NCBI GenBank assembly: GCA_900314365.1
Contig: OMVH01000027.1
Location: 1 to 15,300 of the forward strand
DNA: 15,300 nt
Source of the DNA: an uncultured Prevotella sp.
GTDB lineage: Bacteria; Bacteroidota; Bacteroidia; Bacteroidales; Bacteroidaceae
Reading direction: 5' to 3'
Part shown: positions 6,948 to 15,093 of the stretch, piece after piece
Position numbering within the stretch: the first letter of the stretch is position 1
How the letters are laid out: each line of letters opens with the position of its first letter
Made by a program: the position numbers and the translations under genes
The notes under the pieces: generated by a model
Told to the model about the DNA's origin: nothing
Seen by the model: only the letters and a program-made list of their open reading frames with translations
Databases searched by the model: none

Positions 6948-7123
6948 TATTAGCCTGTTGCCTTCCTCCATCTGCAATTTCATCATACTGATTTTACTCT
7001 GCATAAGAAACACCTTTATAAGCAGCTTTTCTTATATGAACCAACAACCGACATCCGCAGACAGGAAGGACTGCTCGTCGTTAAGTGGTTCAGCATCCTA
7101 AGGAAGAAGACTCGAGAGGATAT

Positions 7124-7151
7124 AAAAAAAGTGGAGGAACTGTGCCCCCAC
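7124..7151 (-). terminator. Rho-independent terminator after prfC
   Basis: On the minus strand GTGGGGG (7151-7145) pairs with CCTCCAC (7137-7131) with one G-T wobble around a 7-base loop. A run of seven T follows (7130-7124). It begins eight bases past the prfC stop. The stretch from 6948 to 7123 holds no gene; a lone ATAAGAAA/TTTCTTAT dyad (7003-7010 with 7028-7035) is the only structure seen there. Confidence 0.85.
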
Positions 7152-7159
7152 CCTCATGG

Positions 7160-8725
7160 TCAGAATTCCGAAGTGAAGTGGAACTTGATGTGCTTAAAGT
7201 CCTGCTGGGCCATCATCAGCACGTAACTGCTGTCAGCCAGAAACACATCGCGTCCTTCGCGGTCCTTAGCCATATACTGATATTTCCGCTTCTTGAAGTT
7301 ATCGAGCTCTGCTTCATCATCAGCCTCTATCCAGCAAGCCTTATAAAGATGAGCAGGCTCCCACCGGCATTTGGCATTATACTCATTCTCAAGCCGATAC
7401 TGGATGACCTCGAATTGCAGCTGCCCCACGGTACCAATGATACGGCGGTTATTGAACTGATTGACAAAGAGCTGAGCTACGCCCTCATCCATAAGTTGCT
7501 CAATCCCTTTGACAAACTGTTTCGACTTCATAGGGTCGTCGTTCTCAATGTACTTAAAGAGCAGAGGCGAGAACGAAGGAAGTCCGCGGAAATGCAGGTC
7601 CTCGCCTTCTGTGAGTGTATCTCCAATCTTGAAGATACCATTGTCGGGCAATCCTACAATATCGCCTGGCCACGCCTCATCGACCGTTGACTTGCGTTGT
7701 GCCATGAACTGAGCCGGCGAAGAGAACCTGAATGTCTTGCCCAATCTCACATGCAGATAGGGATGATTGCGCTCAAATTTACCTGAGCACACCTTGCAGA
7801 AAGCAATGCAGGAACGGTGATTGGGGTCGATATTGGCAGTTATCTTGAAGATAAAGCCCGTGAACTTAGGCTCCGCAGGCTGCACGATGCGTTCCAAAGC
7901 CTGTGTGGGACGCGGGCTCGGTGCAATCTCTACAAAGCAGTCGAGCAATTCCTGCACACCGAAGTTGTTGAGGGCCGAGCCGAAGAACACCGGTGCTACA
8001 GAGGCAGCCCGGTAATCGTCGACATTAAATTCGGGATAAACACCGTCGACGAGTTCCAAATCGTCACGCAGCTGTTTGGCCTCACGCTCTCCCACATGTT
8101 CGTCAAGATCGGCTGAGGCGATGTCTACAGCCACCTTCTGAGTCACACGTTGCTTATTAGGCGTGAAGAGATTCAGCTGTTGTTCATAGATATTGTAAAC
8201 GCCCTTAAACCTCAGCCCCTGCCCAATGGGCCAGGAGAGGGGGCGCACTTTAATGTGGAGTTCCTGTTCGAGTTCATCAAGCAAGTCGAAAGGGTCACGA
8301 CCCTCACGGTCCATCTTGTTGATGAAGATGATGACGGGAGTGGACCTCATACGGCACACTTCCATGAGCTTTCTGGTCTGAGCCTCAACGCCCTTGGCAG
8401 AATCCACCACGATAATAGCCGAGTCGACAGCTGTCAGCGTGCGGTAGGTATCCTCAGCGAAATCCTGGTGACCCGGAGTGTCGAGGATATTGACCTTGTA
8501 GTCACGGTAGTCGAATTCCATCACTGAGGTGGAGACCGAGATGCCACGTTGCTTCTCGATGTCCATCCAGTCGCTTGTCGCTGTCTTCCTTATCTTATTG
8601 CTCTTTACGGCACCGGCCACCTGAATCTGTCCTCCGAAAAGAAGGAACTTCTCGGTGAGAGTAGTCTTACCCGCATCAGGATGCGAGATGATGGCAAAGG
8701 TGCGCCTTCTTTCTATTTCGTTCAT
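7160..8725 (-). CDS. prfC: Peptide chain release factor 3
   Basis: A 521-residue translational GTPase that recycles RF1 and RF2 from the ribosome after peptide release. The G-domain motifs are clear: SHPDAGKT at 14-21, the RGISV switch at 60-64, DTPGHQDF at 82-89 and NKMD at 136-139. The KSNKIRKTATSDWMDIEKQRG stretch around 41-61 is diagnostic for RF3 as opposed to EF-G or LepA. The C-terminal domain is complete (VGQLQFEVIQYRL near 415-430 is typical). Length is normal. It is the last gene of the lysE operon, 16 bases after rfbD, and ends at a strong terminator. Confidence 0.97.
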   Translation of the reverse strand: MNEIERRRTFAIISHPDAGKTTLTEKFLLFGGQIQVAGAVKSNKIRKTATSDWMDIEKQRGISVSTSVMEFDYRDYKVNILDTPGHQDFAEDTYRTLTAVDSAIIVVDSAKGVEAQTRKLMEVCRMRSTPVIIFINKMDREGRDPFDLLDELEQELHIKVRPLSWPIGQGLRFKGVYNIYEQQLNLFTPNKQRVTQKVAVDIASADLDEHVGEREAKQLRDDLELVDGVYPEFNVDDYRAASVAPVFFGSALNNFGVQELLDCFVEIAPSPRPTQALERIVQPAEPKFTGFIFKITANIDPNHRSCIAFCKVCSGKFERNHPYLHVRLGKTFRFSSPAQFMAQRKSTVDEAWPGDIVGLPDNGIFKIGDTLTEGEDLHFRGLPSFSPLLFKYIENDDPMKSKQFVKGIEQLMDEGVAQLFVNQFNNRRIIGTVGQLQFEVIQYRLENEYNAKCRWEPAHLYKACWIEADDEAELDNFKKRKYQYMAKDREGRDVFLADSSYVLMMAQQDFKHIKFHFTSEF

Positions 8726-8741
8726 GTTGAGTCAAACGGGA

Positions 8742-9620
8742 TTAATGCTTTACTTCGTCCTGTTCACTTTTCTTGAGTTTCTTGATGCATATCTCCAGAC
8801 TGTCCTCCCAATAAGGCACCTCGAAGTCGTAGGTCTGCTTCACCTTGGTCTTGTCGAGCACGCTGTAATGCGGACGCTTGGCAGGCGTTGGATATTCCTC
8901 TGTGTGGAGAGGCTTTACATGACAACCCGTGATTCCGGCTATGCGATGGATAGCCTTAGTGAAATCGTACCAGCTGATGACACCCTCATCAGAGAAGTGG
9001 TAGACTCCAGGCACTATGCCTTTGTTGACAGCGGTCATTATGACGGCGGCAAGGTCGGCGGCATAGGTAGGAGTACCTATCTGATCGAAGATAACACCAA
9101 GCTCTTTTTTCTCCTTGCCAAGCCTAATCATGGTCTTGACAAAGTTGTTGCCAAAAGTGGAATAGAGCCATGCTGTGCGGATAATCATCGCTTTCGGACA
9201 GATGCGCTGCACGGCCACCTCTCCGGCAAGCTTGGTACTGCCATAGACACTGTCGGGACAGGGTGTATCAGTCTCCACATAAGGTGTATGCTTGGTACCG
9301 TCGAAGACATAGTCGGTGCTTATCTGCACGAGGTTGCCGCCACGACGGGCCATAGCTGTTGCCAAATAGGCCGGAGCCTCTGCATTGAGGGCCGTGGCCA
9401 ACTGACGGTTGCTCTCAGCCTTGTCGACAGCCGTATAGGCAGCACAGTTGACGATGAGGTCAATATCGTTACGGTCAACATAAGCGTCGATAGCTTCCTT
9501 GTCAGTGATATCCAAATCTTTTACGTCGGTATTGAAAAACGTATGCTGAGGATTAGCACTTTCAAGCAGCTGCATCTCATTGCCGAGTTGGCCGTTGCAG
9601 CCTGTTATCAATATGTTCAT
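8742..9620 (-). CDS. rfbD: dTDP-4-dehydrorhamnose reductase
   Basis: The enzyme reduces dTDP-4-keto-L-rhamnose to dTDP-L-rhamnose with NAD(P)H, the last step of that pathway in the cytoplasm. The 292-residue product is an extended short-chain dehydrogenase. It has GCNGQLG at 7-13 for the dinucleotide, NCAAYTAVDKAE at 58-69, STDYVFDG at 101-108, the catalytic Tyr126-xxx-Lys130 in YGSTK, RTAWLY at 148-153 and GTPTYA at 182-187. RPHYSVLD at 249-256 is the usual C-terminal substrate motif. It follows the DUF4924 gene by 43 bases and precedes prfC by 16. The other rhamnose genes (rfbA, rfbB, rfbC) are not in the window. Confidence 0.95.
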   Translation of the reverse strand: MNILITGCNGQLGNEMQLLESANPQHTFFNTDVKDLDITDKEAIDAYVDRNDIDLIVNCAAYTAVDKAESNRQLATALNAEAPAYLATAMARRGGNLVQISTDYVFDGTKHTPYVETDTPCPDSVYGSTKLAGEVAVQRICPKAMIIRTAWLYSTFGNNFVKTMIRLGKEKKELGVIFDQIGTPTYAADLAAVIMTAVNKGIVPGVYHFSDEGVISWYDFTKAIHRIAGITGCHVKPLHTEEYPTPAKRPHYSVLDKTKVKQTYDFEVPYWEDSLEICIKKLKKSEQDEVKH

Positions 9621-9663
9621 AGGGAAAACAATTAAATCATTTACATAATTAGGGTACTACCGT

Positions 9664-10215
9664 TTACAGGTCGTCTTCGAACTTAAGTCCTTCCGTCTCG
9701 TCCTTGATATAATAGTCGCTCAACATGCCGACGAAGGTACTGATTTCCTTGATGGCATGTTCAGTCTCTGGCGAGATTGTCTTATGCTGCAGCCGCAGAA
9801 GCATCACCCCATAGAGGGCATCGAGACAAGTTTCCACCTCGCTCACGTCCTTGTCACCTTTGTTGCGCAATTCCACGATGAATGGCAGCACACGGTAGTA
9901 TTCAGCATTGTAGAACGGGAACTTGGTGCTCTGCAAGAGTCTTAGGTGCAGGTCGTTGAGGTCCTGCAAGGTTCCGACATTGATTTGCAGATGCCCCTTC
10001 TGCCGCTTGCCCTCTTCGTTCATCATGCGAATGAGATTGCCGTACCAGTCGGTCATCTCCTCCTTTTGTTCTTTCGTGTAGTCGAACTTATCGATATATT
10101 CGTGGCTGATGCGCGCCAGGGAGCATCCATAAGCCCGAATCAAATCCTCGACCTGCCACATATAGAGCAAGTATTCGGCCACACTTTTCTTTCTTAATTG
10201 CTGTGCTATATACAT
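9664..10215 (-). CDS. DUF4924 family protein
   Basis: A 183-residue, apparently all-helical cytoplasmic protein of unknown function. It has no signal peptide or membrane segment. The opening MYIAQQLRKKSVAEYLLYMWQ and the aromatic-rich middle (KFPFYNAEYYRVLPFIVELR near 98-117) fit the DUF4924 family as I remember it. The family is essentially confined to Bacteroidetes and lies next to a LysE exporter and rfbD in many of them. The ATG start follows lysE by 60 bases. No catalytic motif or ligand-binding pattern is visible. Context suggests co-regulation with its neighbours but does not reveal a function. Confidence 0.85.
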   Translation of the reverse strand: MYIAQQLRKKSVAEYLLYMWQVEDLIRAYGCSLARISHEYIDKFDYTKEQKEEMTDWYGNLIRMMNEEGKRQKGHLQINVGTLQDLNDLHLRLLQSTKFPFYNAEYYRVLPFIVELRNKGDKDVSEVETCLDALYGVMLLRLQHKTISPETEHAIKEISTFVGMLSDYYIKDETEGLKFEDDL

Positions 10216-10275
10216 AGGTTACAATTTATTACCTTTGTGACACCTTTCAGCTCTCCGCTCATGCGCCACGGAAAA

Positions 10276-10944
10276 TCAAGGCAGCTGATAGAGATTGAAC
10301 ACCGTACCCACGAGGACAGCCAAAGAGAAGAGAATCACCAGACTGCCAATGATGCGGTTGATGATGATGATACCGAAGTTGTCGAACTTGTTCCTCACCT
10401 TGTCAACCAGCCACGAAAGCCCGAACCACCAGATGAGAGCTCCCGAGATAATGCTCAGGTAGCCCACCGTCATCTCCAAAGGATGGTCGGGAATAATGAA
10501 GGCAAACTGTGCAAAGGCAGCCATGAAGAGCAGGATGATGAGTGGGTTGAGGAAGGTTATCCAGAAGGCTGTTATGCCATTGTAGACGAGCGTGCCTTTC
10601 TTCTTCTTCCTGCTCTGATGCATGTTCTTCGTCGGATTCTGGAAGAAACTGTGAACGCCGAAGGCAAGCAGAATAAGGCTGCCGAAAATCTGGAGCCAGA
10701 ACTTGTTCGTAGGGTTGGTGATGAGATCCATCACAAAACTCATGCCGTAGCCCGTAATGAGCGCATAGATAATATCGCTCAGGGCGGCTCCAATGCCTGT
10801 TACAAACCCATACCAGCGCCCTTTGTTCAGAGTTCGCTGTATGCACAAGATACCAACAGGTCCCATCGGCGCCGAGGCTATAACCCCGATGCAGAGACCC
10901 TTCAGAATCATATCTATGATATCTATGTGGAATACAAACGGCAT
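10276..10944 (-). CDS. LysE-family amino-acid exporter-like protein
   Basis: A 222-residue inner-membrane protein with about six hydrophobic segments (roughly 12-34, 46-71, 82-101, 119-150, 157-182, 190-218). The N-terminal ASAPMGPVGILCIQRTLNKG carries the family's PxGP motif, GAALSD at 52-57 follows, and FLNPL at 131-135 is the typical second-half motif. LysE proteins export amino acids such as lysine or homoserine; the substrate here cannot be read from sequence. The ATG lies only eight bases after a -7 box. The in-frame Met12 (MILKGLCIGV) may be the true start if that promoter is used. It heads the operon with DUF4924, rfbD and prfC. Confidence 0.88.
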   Translation of the reverse strand: MPFVFHIDIIDMILKGLCIGVIASAPMGPVGILCIQRTLNKGRWYGFVTGIGAALSDIIYALITGYGMSFVMDLITNPTNKFWLQIFGSLILLAFGVHSFFQNPTKNMHQSRKKKKGTLVYNGITAFWITFLNPLIILLFMAAFAQFAFIIPDHPLEMTVGYLSIISGALIWWFGLSWLVDKVRNKFDNFGIIIINRIIGSLVILFSLAVLVGTVFNLYQLP

Positions 10945-10952
10945 AACGACTG

Positions 10953-10960
10953 CAAAAGTA
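10953..10960 (-). promoter_or_regulatory. -7 box before the lysE-like gene
   Basis: On the minus strand the sequence reads TACTTTTG, an exact TAnnTTTG match, eight bases ahead of the annotated ATG. No TTTG is found at 19-base spacing. Used as a promoter it would leave a leader of only a few bases for that start codon. Confidence 0.45.
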
Positions 10961-11055
10961 GCTATTTTTCACCGAAAGATGAAACAACAGAAAGAAAATT
11001 TGCATCTTGGAGCTTATTTTCCGCCTTTTAGTTTCCTTCTTACTGAGAAAATGCT

Positions 11056-11063
11056 TACCTTTG
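11056..11063 (+). promoter_or_regulatory. -7 box before the ROK kinase gene
   Basis: TACCTTTG matches the TAnnTTTG consensus and is identical to the mutS2 -7 box. A TTTC is present 20 bases upstream, a partial -33 element. The leader would be about 88 bases. The region 10945-11156 otherwise holds no supported gene. Confidence 0.55.
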
Positions 11064-11156
11064 CCCTATCTGCGGACGAATCAAGGGCTTCGACGCTCCT
11101 TGCCCAGGCCGCGGAGCGAGAGACTATGACATTCATATAACATAACAACCTAAATT

Positions 11157-12131
11157 ATGGAAGAAGAACTGATTAAGCCGTACGTAATCGGCTTGGATTT
11201 GGGCGGAACCAATTCCGTCTTTGGCATCGTTGACAGCCGTGGCGAGATTAAGGCAACGACGGCTATCAAGACGCAGGCTTACGATAAGGTGGATGACTAC
11301 GTGAACGCTTCGGTAGAAGCTTTGCAGATTATCATCGACCAGGTGGGCGGCATCGACAAGATAAAGGCCATGGGTATCGGTGCTCCCAATGGCAACTTCT
11401 ACAGCGGAACCATAGAGTTCGCACCCAACCTCAAATGGGGCCATACAGGCGTGGTGCCCTTGGCTAAGATGTTTGAGGAAAAGTTAGGAGTACCCGTAGG
11501 ACTCACCAATGATGCCAATGCTGCCGCCATTGGCGAGATGACTTACGGCGTGGCCCGCGGAATGAAGAACTTCATCATGCTGACCCTCGGTACGGGTGTC
11601 GGCTCGGGTATCGTCATCAACGGCCAGGTGGTCTATGGCTGCGACGGCTTCGCCGGTGAGCTCGGTCACGTCATCATGCGCCGTGAGAACGGACGCCAGT
11701 GCGGATGCGGGCGCAAGGGCTGCCTGGAGGCTTACTGCTCGGCTACGGGTGTGGCCCGCACAGCAAGGGAGTTCCTGCAGCAGTCCGACGAGCACTCACT
11801 GCTCAGAGAGCTTGACCCCGACAGCATCACATCGCTTGATGTATCGATTGCCGCCGGCAAGGGCGACGAGCTGGCCAAACGCGTCTATGAGTTCACGGGT
11901 GAGATGTTAGGTGAGGCCTGCGCCGACTTTGCCGCTTTCTCCTCGCCTGAGGCATTCATCTTCTTCGGTGGACTCACGAAGGCAGGCGACCTGCTGATGA
12001 AGCCTCTCAAGAAGAGTTTCGACGAGCATGTGCTGAAGGTCTTCAAGGGCAAGTCGAAGTTCCTCATCAGCGGTCTCGATGGTAGCTCGGCTGCCGTACT
12101 GGGTGCTTCGGCTATAGGCTGGGAGCTCTGA
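11157..12131 (+). CDS. ROK-family sugar kinase, probable glucokinase
   Basis: A 324-residue ROK kinase. LDLGGTN at 13-19 is the phosphate-binding loop, ND at 118-119 contains the family's catalytic aspartate (Asp119), and GTGVGSG at 145-151 is the second nucleotide-binding loop. The sugar and zinc site is complete: ExGH at 168-171 and the ROK signature CGCGRKGCLE at 182-191, whose cysteines with His171 hold zinc. FFGGL at 269-273 is typical of the C-terminal part. There is no N-terminal DNA-binding domain, so it is an enzyme and not a ROK repressor. Glucose is the likely substrate; mannose or another hexose cannot be excluded. It appears monocistronic and ends at a shared terminator. Confidence 0.93.
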   Translation: MEEELIKPYVIGLDLGGTNSVFGIVDSRGEIKATTAIKTQAYDKVDDYVNASVEALQIIIDQVGGIDKIKAMGIGAPNGNFYSGTIEFAPNLKWGHTGVVPLAKMFEEKLGVPVGLTNDANAAAIGEMTYGVARGMKNFIMLTLGTGVGSGIVINGQVVYGCDGFAGELGHVIMRRENGRQCGCGRKGCLEAYCSATGVARTAREFLQQSDEHSLLRELDPDSITSLDVSIAAGKGDELAKRVYEFTGEMLGEACADFAAFSSPEAFIFFGGLTKAGDLLMKPLKKSFDEHVLKVFKGKSKFLISGLDGSSAAVLGASAIGWEL

Positions 12132-12157
12132 GACTGAACCTTACGGCCTTATACCTG

Positions 12158-12194
12158 AAGGGGCATGGACACTCTGACTGCGTCCATGCCCCTT
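12158..12194. terminator. Bidirectional terminator between ROK kinase and mutS2
   Basis: AAGGGGCATGGAC at 12158-12170 pairs perfectly over 13 bases with GTCCATGCCCCTT at 12182-12194 around an 11-base loop. It sits between the two converging stop codons. The T-runs are short (TTTA on the plus strand), but the G/C-rich stem is strong. Confidence 0.8.
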
Positions 12195-12215
12195 TATCGT
12201 TGCCCTGTGGGAAGT

Positions 12216-14822
12216 CTACAAGTCGACAACCGTGATGCCGGCACCGCCAAGCTGCACCTGCTCGTCAGCAAAATGCGTCACATTGGGCACCGTGGCGAGA
12301 TACTGACGGATGAGTTCCCGCAGTATGCCGTTGCCCTTGCCGTGGAGAATCCTCACCCGGGGCATGCCTACGAGGATGGCATCGTCGAGGAAATACTGCA
12401 CAGCGGCAAGAGCCTCGTCGCCCCTCATGCCTCTGACATCCAGGTCCTGATGGAATTCGCGGCGGTGACTGTCCATGGTGTCACGGGTCATCCTCGACAT
12501 CTGCCCTCCCTGCAGCCCTTCGGCAAGCTGCTCGGCTCGGGTCTTAGGCTTTTCTTCGGTCTTCTTCGGCAGTGAGGCTGGCTCCAAACGGCTAACCCTC
12601 AGTTTCGTCCGCATATCGCCGAAGACAACAGTGGCCATCTTGCCATCAGTAGATTCTATGGTGCCCACGCTCTCAAGTCCCTTTATCCTCACACTGGAGC
12701 CGACGCCAAGCTTAACAGGCGCCGTCTCCTTAGGCTTCACTACAGCAGGCTGTTCACTCTGCCGGGCCTTGTCGGCCTTGCGCTTTTCATGACGCTGCCG
12801 CCGCTGCTTTATCTGTTCAATCTTCTTCTCTATGTCAGCTTCCGAGGCCTTAGGATGCTCTTCCTTGAGGCTGTCCTCGAAGGTTTTCAGACTGGCCCTG
12901 ATGAGTTTCGTCTCCTCCTTGGCGGCCTGATTCTCCCTGATTTCACGTATGGCATTCTCTATACGGCGGTTGCTCTCTGCCAGCATCTCACCGGCCTGAG
13001 CGCGCGCCTTGGCAAGGATATCCTTGCGCTGCTGCTCCACCTCGCGCAGTCCTTCCTCATAGCGCGACATGGTCTTCTCAAGGTCTTTCTCGCGTTCATG
13101 GATGGCAGTTCGCTTTTGTTCCCAGTAGCGTTTATCGCGCACAATGTCCTGCAGATATTTATCGCTCTGTATGTAGTCGCTGCCCACGATGTCGCTTGCA
13201 CGTCGGATGACTTCCTCGGGCAGGCCTATCTTGCGGGCAATCTCAATAGCAAAGGAACTTCCCGGACGCCCTATGGCCAACTGAAACAGCGGCCGCATCT
13301 CGTGACGGTCGTAGAGCATGGCGCCGTTGACCACTTCGTCGTGGCTGTCGGCAAAATGCTTCAGGTTCTGATAATGAGTGGTGATGACGGCCCAAGCCTC
13401 ATGCCGGCAGAACTGTTCGAGCACGCTCTCAGCAATGGCACCTCCTATCTGAGGCTCCGTGCCGGTGCCGAACTCGTCGATGAGCAGCAGTGTGCGACCG
13501 GTGGAATACCTTATCATGTTCTTCATGTTTACAAGGTGGGAAGAGTAGGTGGAGAGGTCGTTCTCAAGGCTCTGCTCGTCGCCGATGTCGATCATGATGT
13601 TCGAGAAGAGACCGGTCTTCGACCTTCCGTCGACAGGCAGAGAAAGTCCGCATTGGAGCATGTATTGCAAGAGACCTGTAGTCTTGAGACATACCGACTT
13701 ACCGCCTGCGTTGGGGCCCGAGATGATGAGGATGCGGGCTTTCGGAGTGAGCATAATGTCGAGGGGCACAATGGCCTTCGGAACGTCAGGGCGGTCGTCG
13801 GACTGGCGCATGCGCAGACTTCGTTCAAGGAGCGGATGCCGGGCTCTAATCCAGTCGATGTGGGGCGAGTCGAGGACCTCGGGCTCCACAGCGTTCATCT
13901 CCTGGGCCATTACGGCACGTGCGTGGATAAAGTCGACGCGGCCTAAGAAGTCGTAGGAATCAAGCATCTCCCTGACGTGGGGGCGCACCTTGTTGGTGAA
14001 CTGGGTGAGGATGCGGATGATTTCGCGGCGTTCGTCGGCCTCCAACTCCCTCACCTTATTGTTGGCTTCCACCACCACAGCGGGCTCAATGAACACCGTC
14101 CGTCCACTGGCACTCTCGCCTTGAACGATACCATTAATCTTACGTTTCAGACCGGGCGCAACAGGGATGACAAGCCTTCCGTCGCGCAGGGTTGGCGTTA
14201 CGTCTTTCTCGACAACCCCTTCCTCCTGTGCTTCTCGCAGTATACTGTTCAGCGTGCGCGAGATGCTGCCCGCCGTCTGTGCCAGTTCGCGGCGTATGCG
14301 CTGGAGCTCGGGCGAGGCATTGTCACGAATCTTACCAAATTTATCAAGTATCTGGTCAATCTGCTGAATGAGATTCGGGAAGGTGGCAATGCCGTCGGCA
14401 ACGAGTTGGAGTTCCGGATAGGTGTAGCGCACCTCTCCAGTAGGCTCGCCGTCGTGCAGAATGGGTTCGCCACGGTGAAGGAACTTCACGATGCTTAGAA
14501 TGGTGGTCAGGGAGCGCTTCAGGGCAAACAACTCTTCCTCCTCCAAGAAGGTGTGCTCCATGCGCACTCGCTTCAGAGGCAGCGTCATATCAATGAAGTT
14601 GTCGAGGGGAAAGTCCTCATCGCTGTTCACAATGAGCCTCATCTCGCGGGTCTGGCCGAGCATCTCCTTGATTTGTTCAATGTCATCGCTGAAGGTCATA
14701 GCCTCGACAAGCTGCTTCCCTAAAGGCGAAAGACATTTGGCAGCAAGCCACTGACGAATTTCGGTGAAACCAATCTTCTGCTCAAAGTTCTGTGGATAAA
14801 TCCTTTTATTGTCTGTCTGCAT
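12216..14822 (-). CDS. mutS2: Endonuclease MutS2
   Basis: The frame can be extended to a TTG three codons upstream, but the ATG used here is the better start and gives 868 residues. Residues about 10-310 are the MutS-type core and lever helices. The ABC-type ATPase has Walker A SGPNAGGKS at 368-376, Walker B LLLIDEFGTGTEP at 445-457 and the TTHY switch near 481-484. Residues 560-690 are a long charged coiled coil. The C-terminus is a Smr nuclease domain with LDVRG at 794-798 and HGKGNG at 827-832. MutS2 lacks the mismatch-recognition domain of MutS; family members suppress recombination or, in Bacillus, act on collided ribosomes. The gene is alone on its strand, with its own promoter. Confidence 0.95.
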   Translation of the reverse strand: MQTDNKRIYPQNFEQKIGFTEIRQWLAAKCLSPLGKQLVEAMTFSDDIEQIKEMLGQTREMRLIVNSDEDFPLDNFIDMTLPLKRVRMEHTFLEEEELFALKRSLTTILSIVKFLHRGEPILHDGEPTGEVRYTYPELQLVADGIATFPNLIQQIDQILDKFGKIRDNASPELQRIRRELAQTAGSISRTLNSILREAQEEGVVEKDVTPTLRDGRLVIPVAPGLKRKINGIVQGESASGRTVFIEPAVVVEANNKVRELEADERREIIRILTQFTNKVRPHVREMLDSYDFLGRVDFIHARAVMAQEMNAVEPEVLDSPHIDWIRARHPLLERSLRMRQSDDRPDVPKAIVPLDIMLTPKARILIISGPNAGGKSVCLKTTGLLQYMLQCGLSLPVDGRSKTGLFSNIMIDIGDEQSLENDLSTYSSHLVNMKNMIRYSTGRTLLLIDEFGTGTEPQIGGAIAESVLEQFCRHEAWAVITTHYQNLKHFADSHDEVVNGAMLYDRHEMRPLFQLAIGRPGSSFAIEIARKIGLPEEVIRRASDIVGSDYIQSDKYLQDIVRDKRYWEQKRTAIHEREKDLEKTMSRYEEGLREVEQQRKDILAKARAQAGEMLAESNRRIENAIREIRENQAAKEETKLIRASLKTFEDSLKEEHPKASEADIEKKIEQIKQRRQRHEKRKADKARQSEQPAVVKPKETAPVKLGVGSSVRIKGLESVGTIESTDGKMATVVFGDMRTKLRVSRLEPASLPKKTEEKPKTRAEQLAEGLQGGQMSRMTRDTMDSHRREFHQDLDVRGMRGDEALAAVQYFLDDAILVGMPRVRILHGKGNGILRELIRQYLATVPNVTHFADEQVQLGGAGITVVDL

Positions 14823-14872
14823 CGTTATCAATGTTCTTCAGCAGGAGGGCTGAACCTCGCCTGCCTGAAGTG

Positions 14873-14903
14873 CAAAGGTAATGGAATAGAAAGGAATGGC
14901 AAA
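14873..14903 (-). promoter_or_regulatory. mutS2 promoter, full Bacteroidetes consensus
   Basis: On the minus strand TTTG (14903-14900) is followed after exactly 19 bases by TACCTTTG (14880-14873), the textbook Bacteroidetes -33/-7 arrangement. Transcription should start near 14867, giving a leader of about 45 bases before the mutS2 ATG. This also supports the ATG over the upstream TTG. Confidence 0.8.
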
Positions 14904-14999
14904 GAAAATGCAGCTTTTTCTGTTTTCTCCTTTCAAAGGGCTAAAAGTCGTTAGGGCAGGCTAAAGACGGACTCAAGCTTTGTTACAAATCGTCTCTTC

Positions 15000-15025
15000 C
15001 ACTGATAATCAGACAATAATCAGTG
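15000..15025. other. 7-bp dyad
   Basis: CACTGAT at 15000-15006 pairs perfectly with ATCAGTG at 15019-15025 around a 12-base loop. An overlapping CTGAT-A-ATCAG is also present. It lies upstream of mutS2 on the far side of its promoter. No function is assigned. Confidence 0.35.
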
Positions 15026-15047
15026 AAATTACAATCCTAATTAATGA

Positions 15048-15090
15048 ACAAACAATTGTTAGACAAATGGACAAACAATTGTTAGACAAA
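15048..15090. repeat. Two direct copies of a 20-base unit, period 23
   Basis: ACAAACAATTGTTAGACAAA occurs at 15048-15067 and again, identically, at 15071-15090, with TGG between. Each unit contains the 10-base perfect palindrome AACAATTGTT. Two identical palindromic sites 23 bases apart (about two helical turns) could bind a dimeric protein, or be part of the adjacent repeat element. Confidence 0.75.
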
Positions 15091-15093
15091 CTC

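Noticed and set aside
7003..7035. ATAAGAAA/TTTCTTAT dyad as a terminator or operator
   Set aside because: The stem is eight A/T-rich pairs, and a much stronger terminator for each flanking gene lies closer to its stop codon.
8655..9635. A 326-codon plus-strand open frame
   Set aside because: It is antisense to rfbD, which has all its catalytic motifs. Long antisense frames are common here and reflect codon use.
10979..11140. A short plus-strand frame between lysE and the ROK gene
   Set aside because: It contains the probable ROK promoter, has no recognisable domain, and its composition is not protein-like.
12789..13946. A 385-codon plus-strand open frame
   Set aside because: It lies entirely antisense to mutS2, whose ATPase and coiled-coil motifs are intact; the plus-strand product resembles no family and has skewed composition.
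14823..14831. TTG start of mutS2 three codons upstream
   Set aside because: An ATG follows at once and the promoter-leader distance is natural for it; nothing supports the extra residues.
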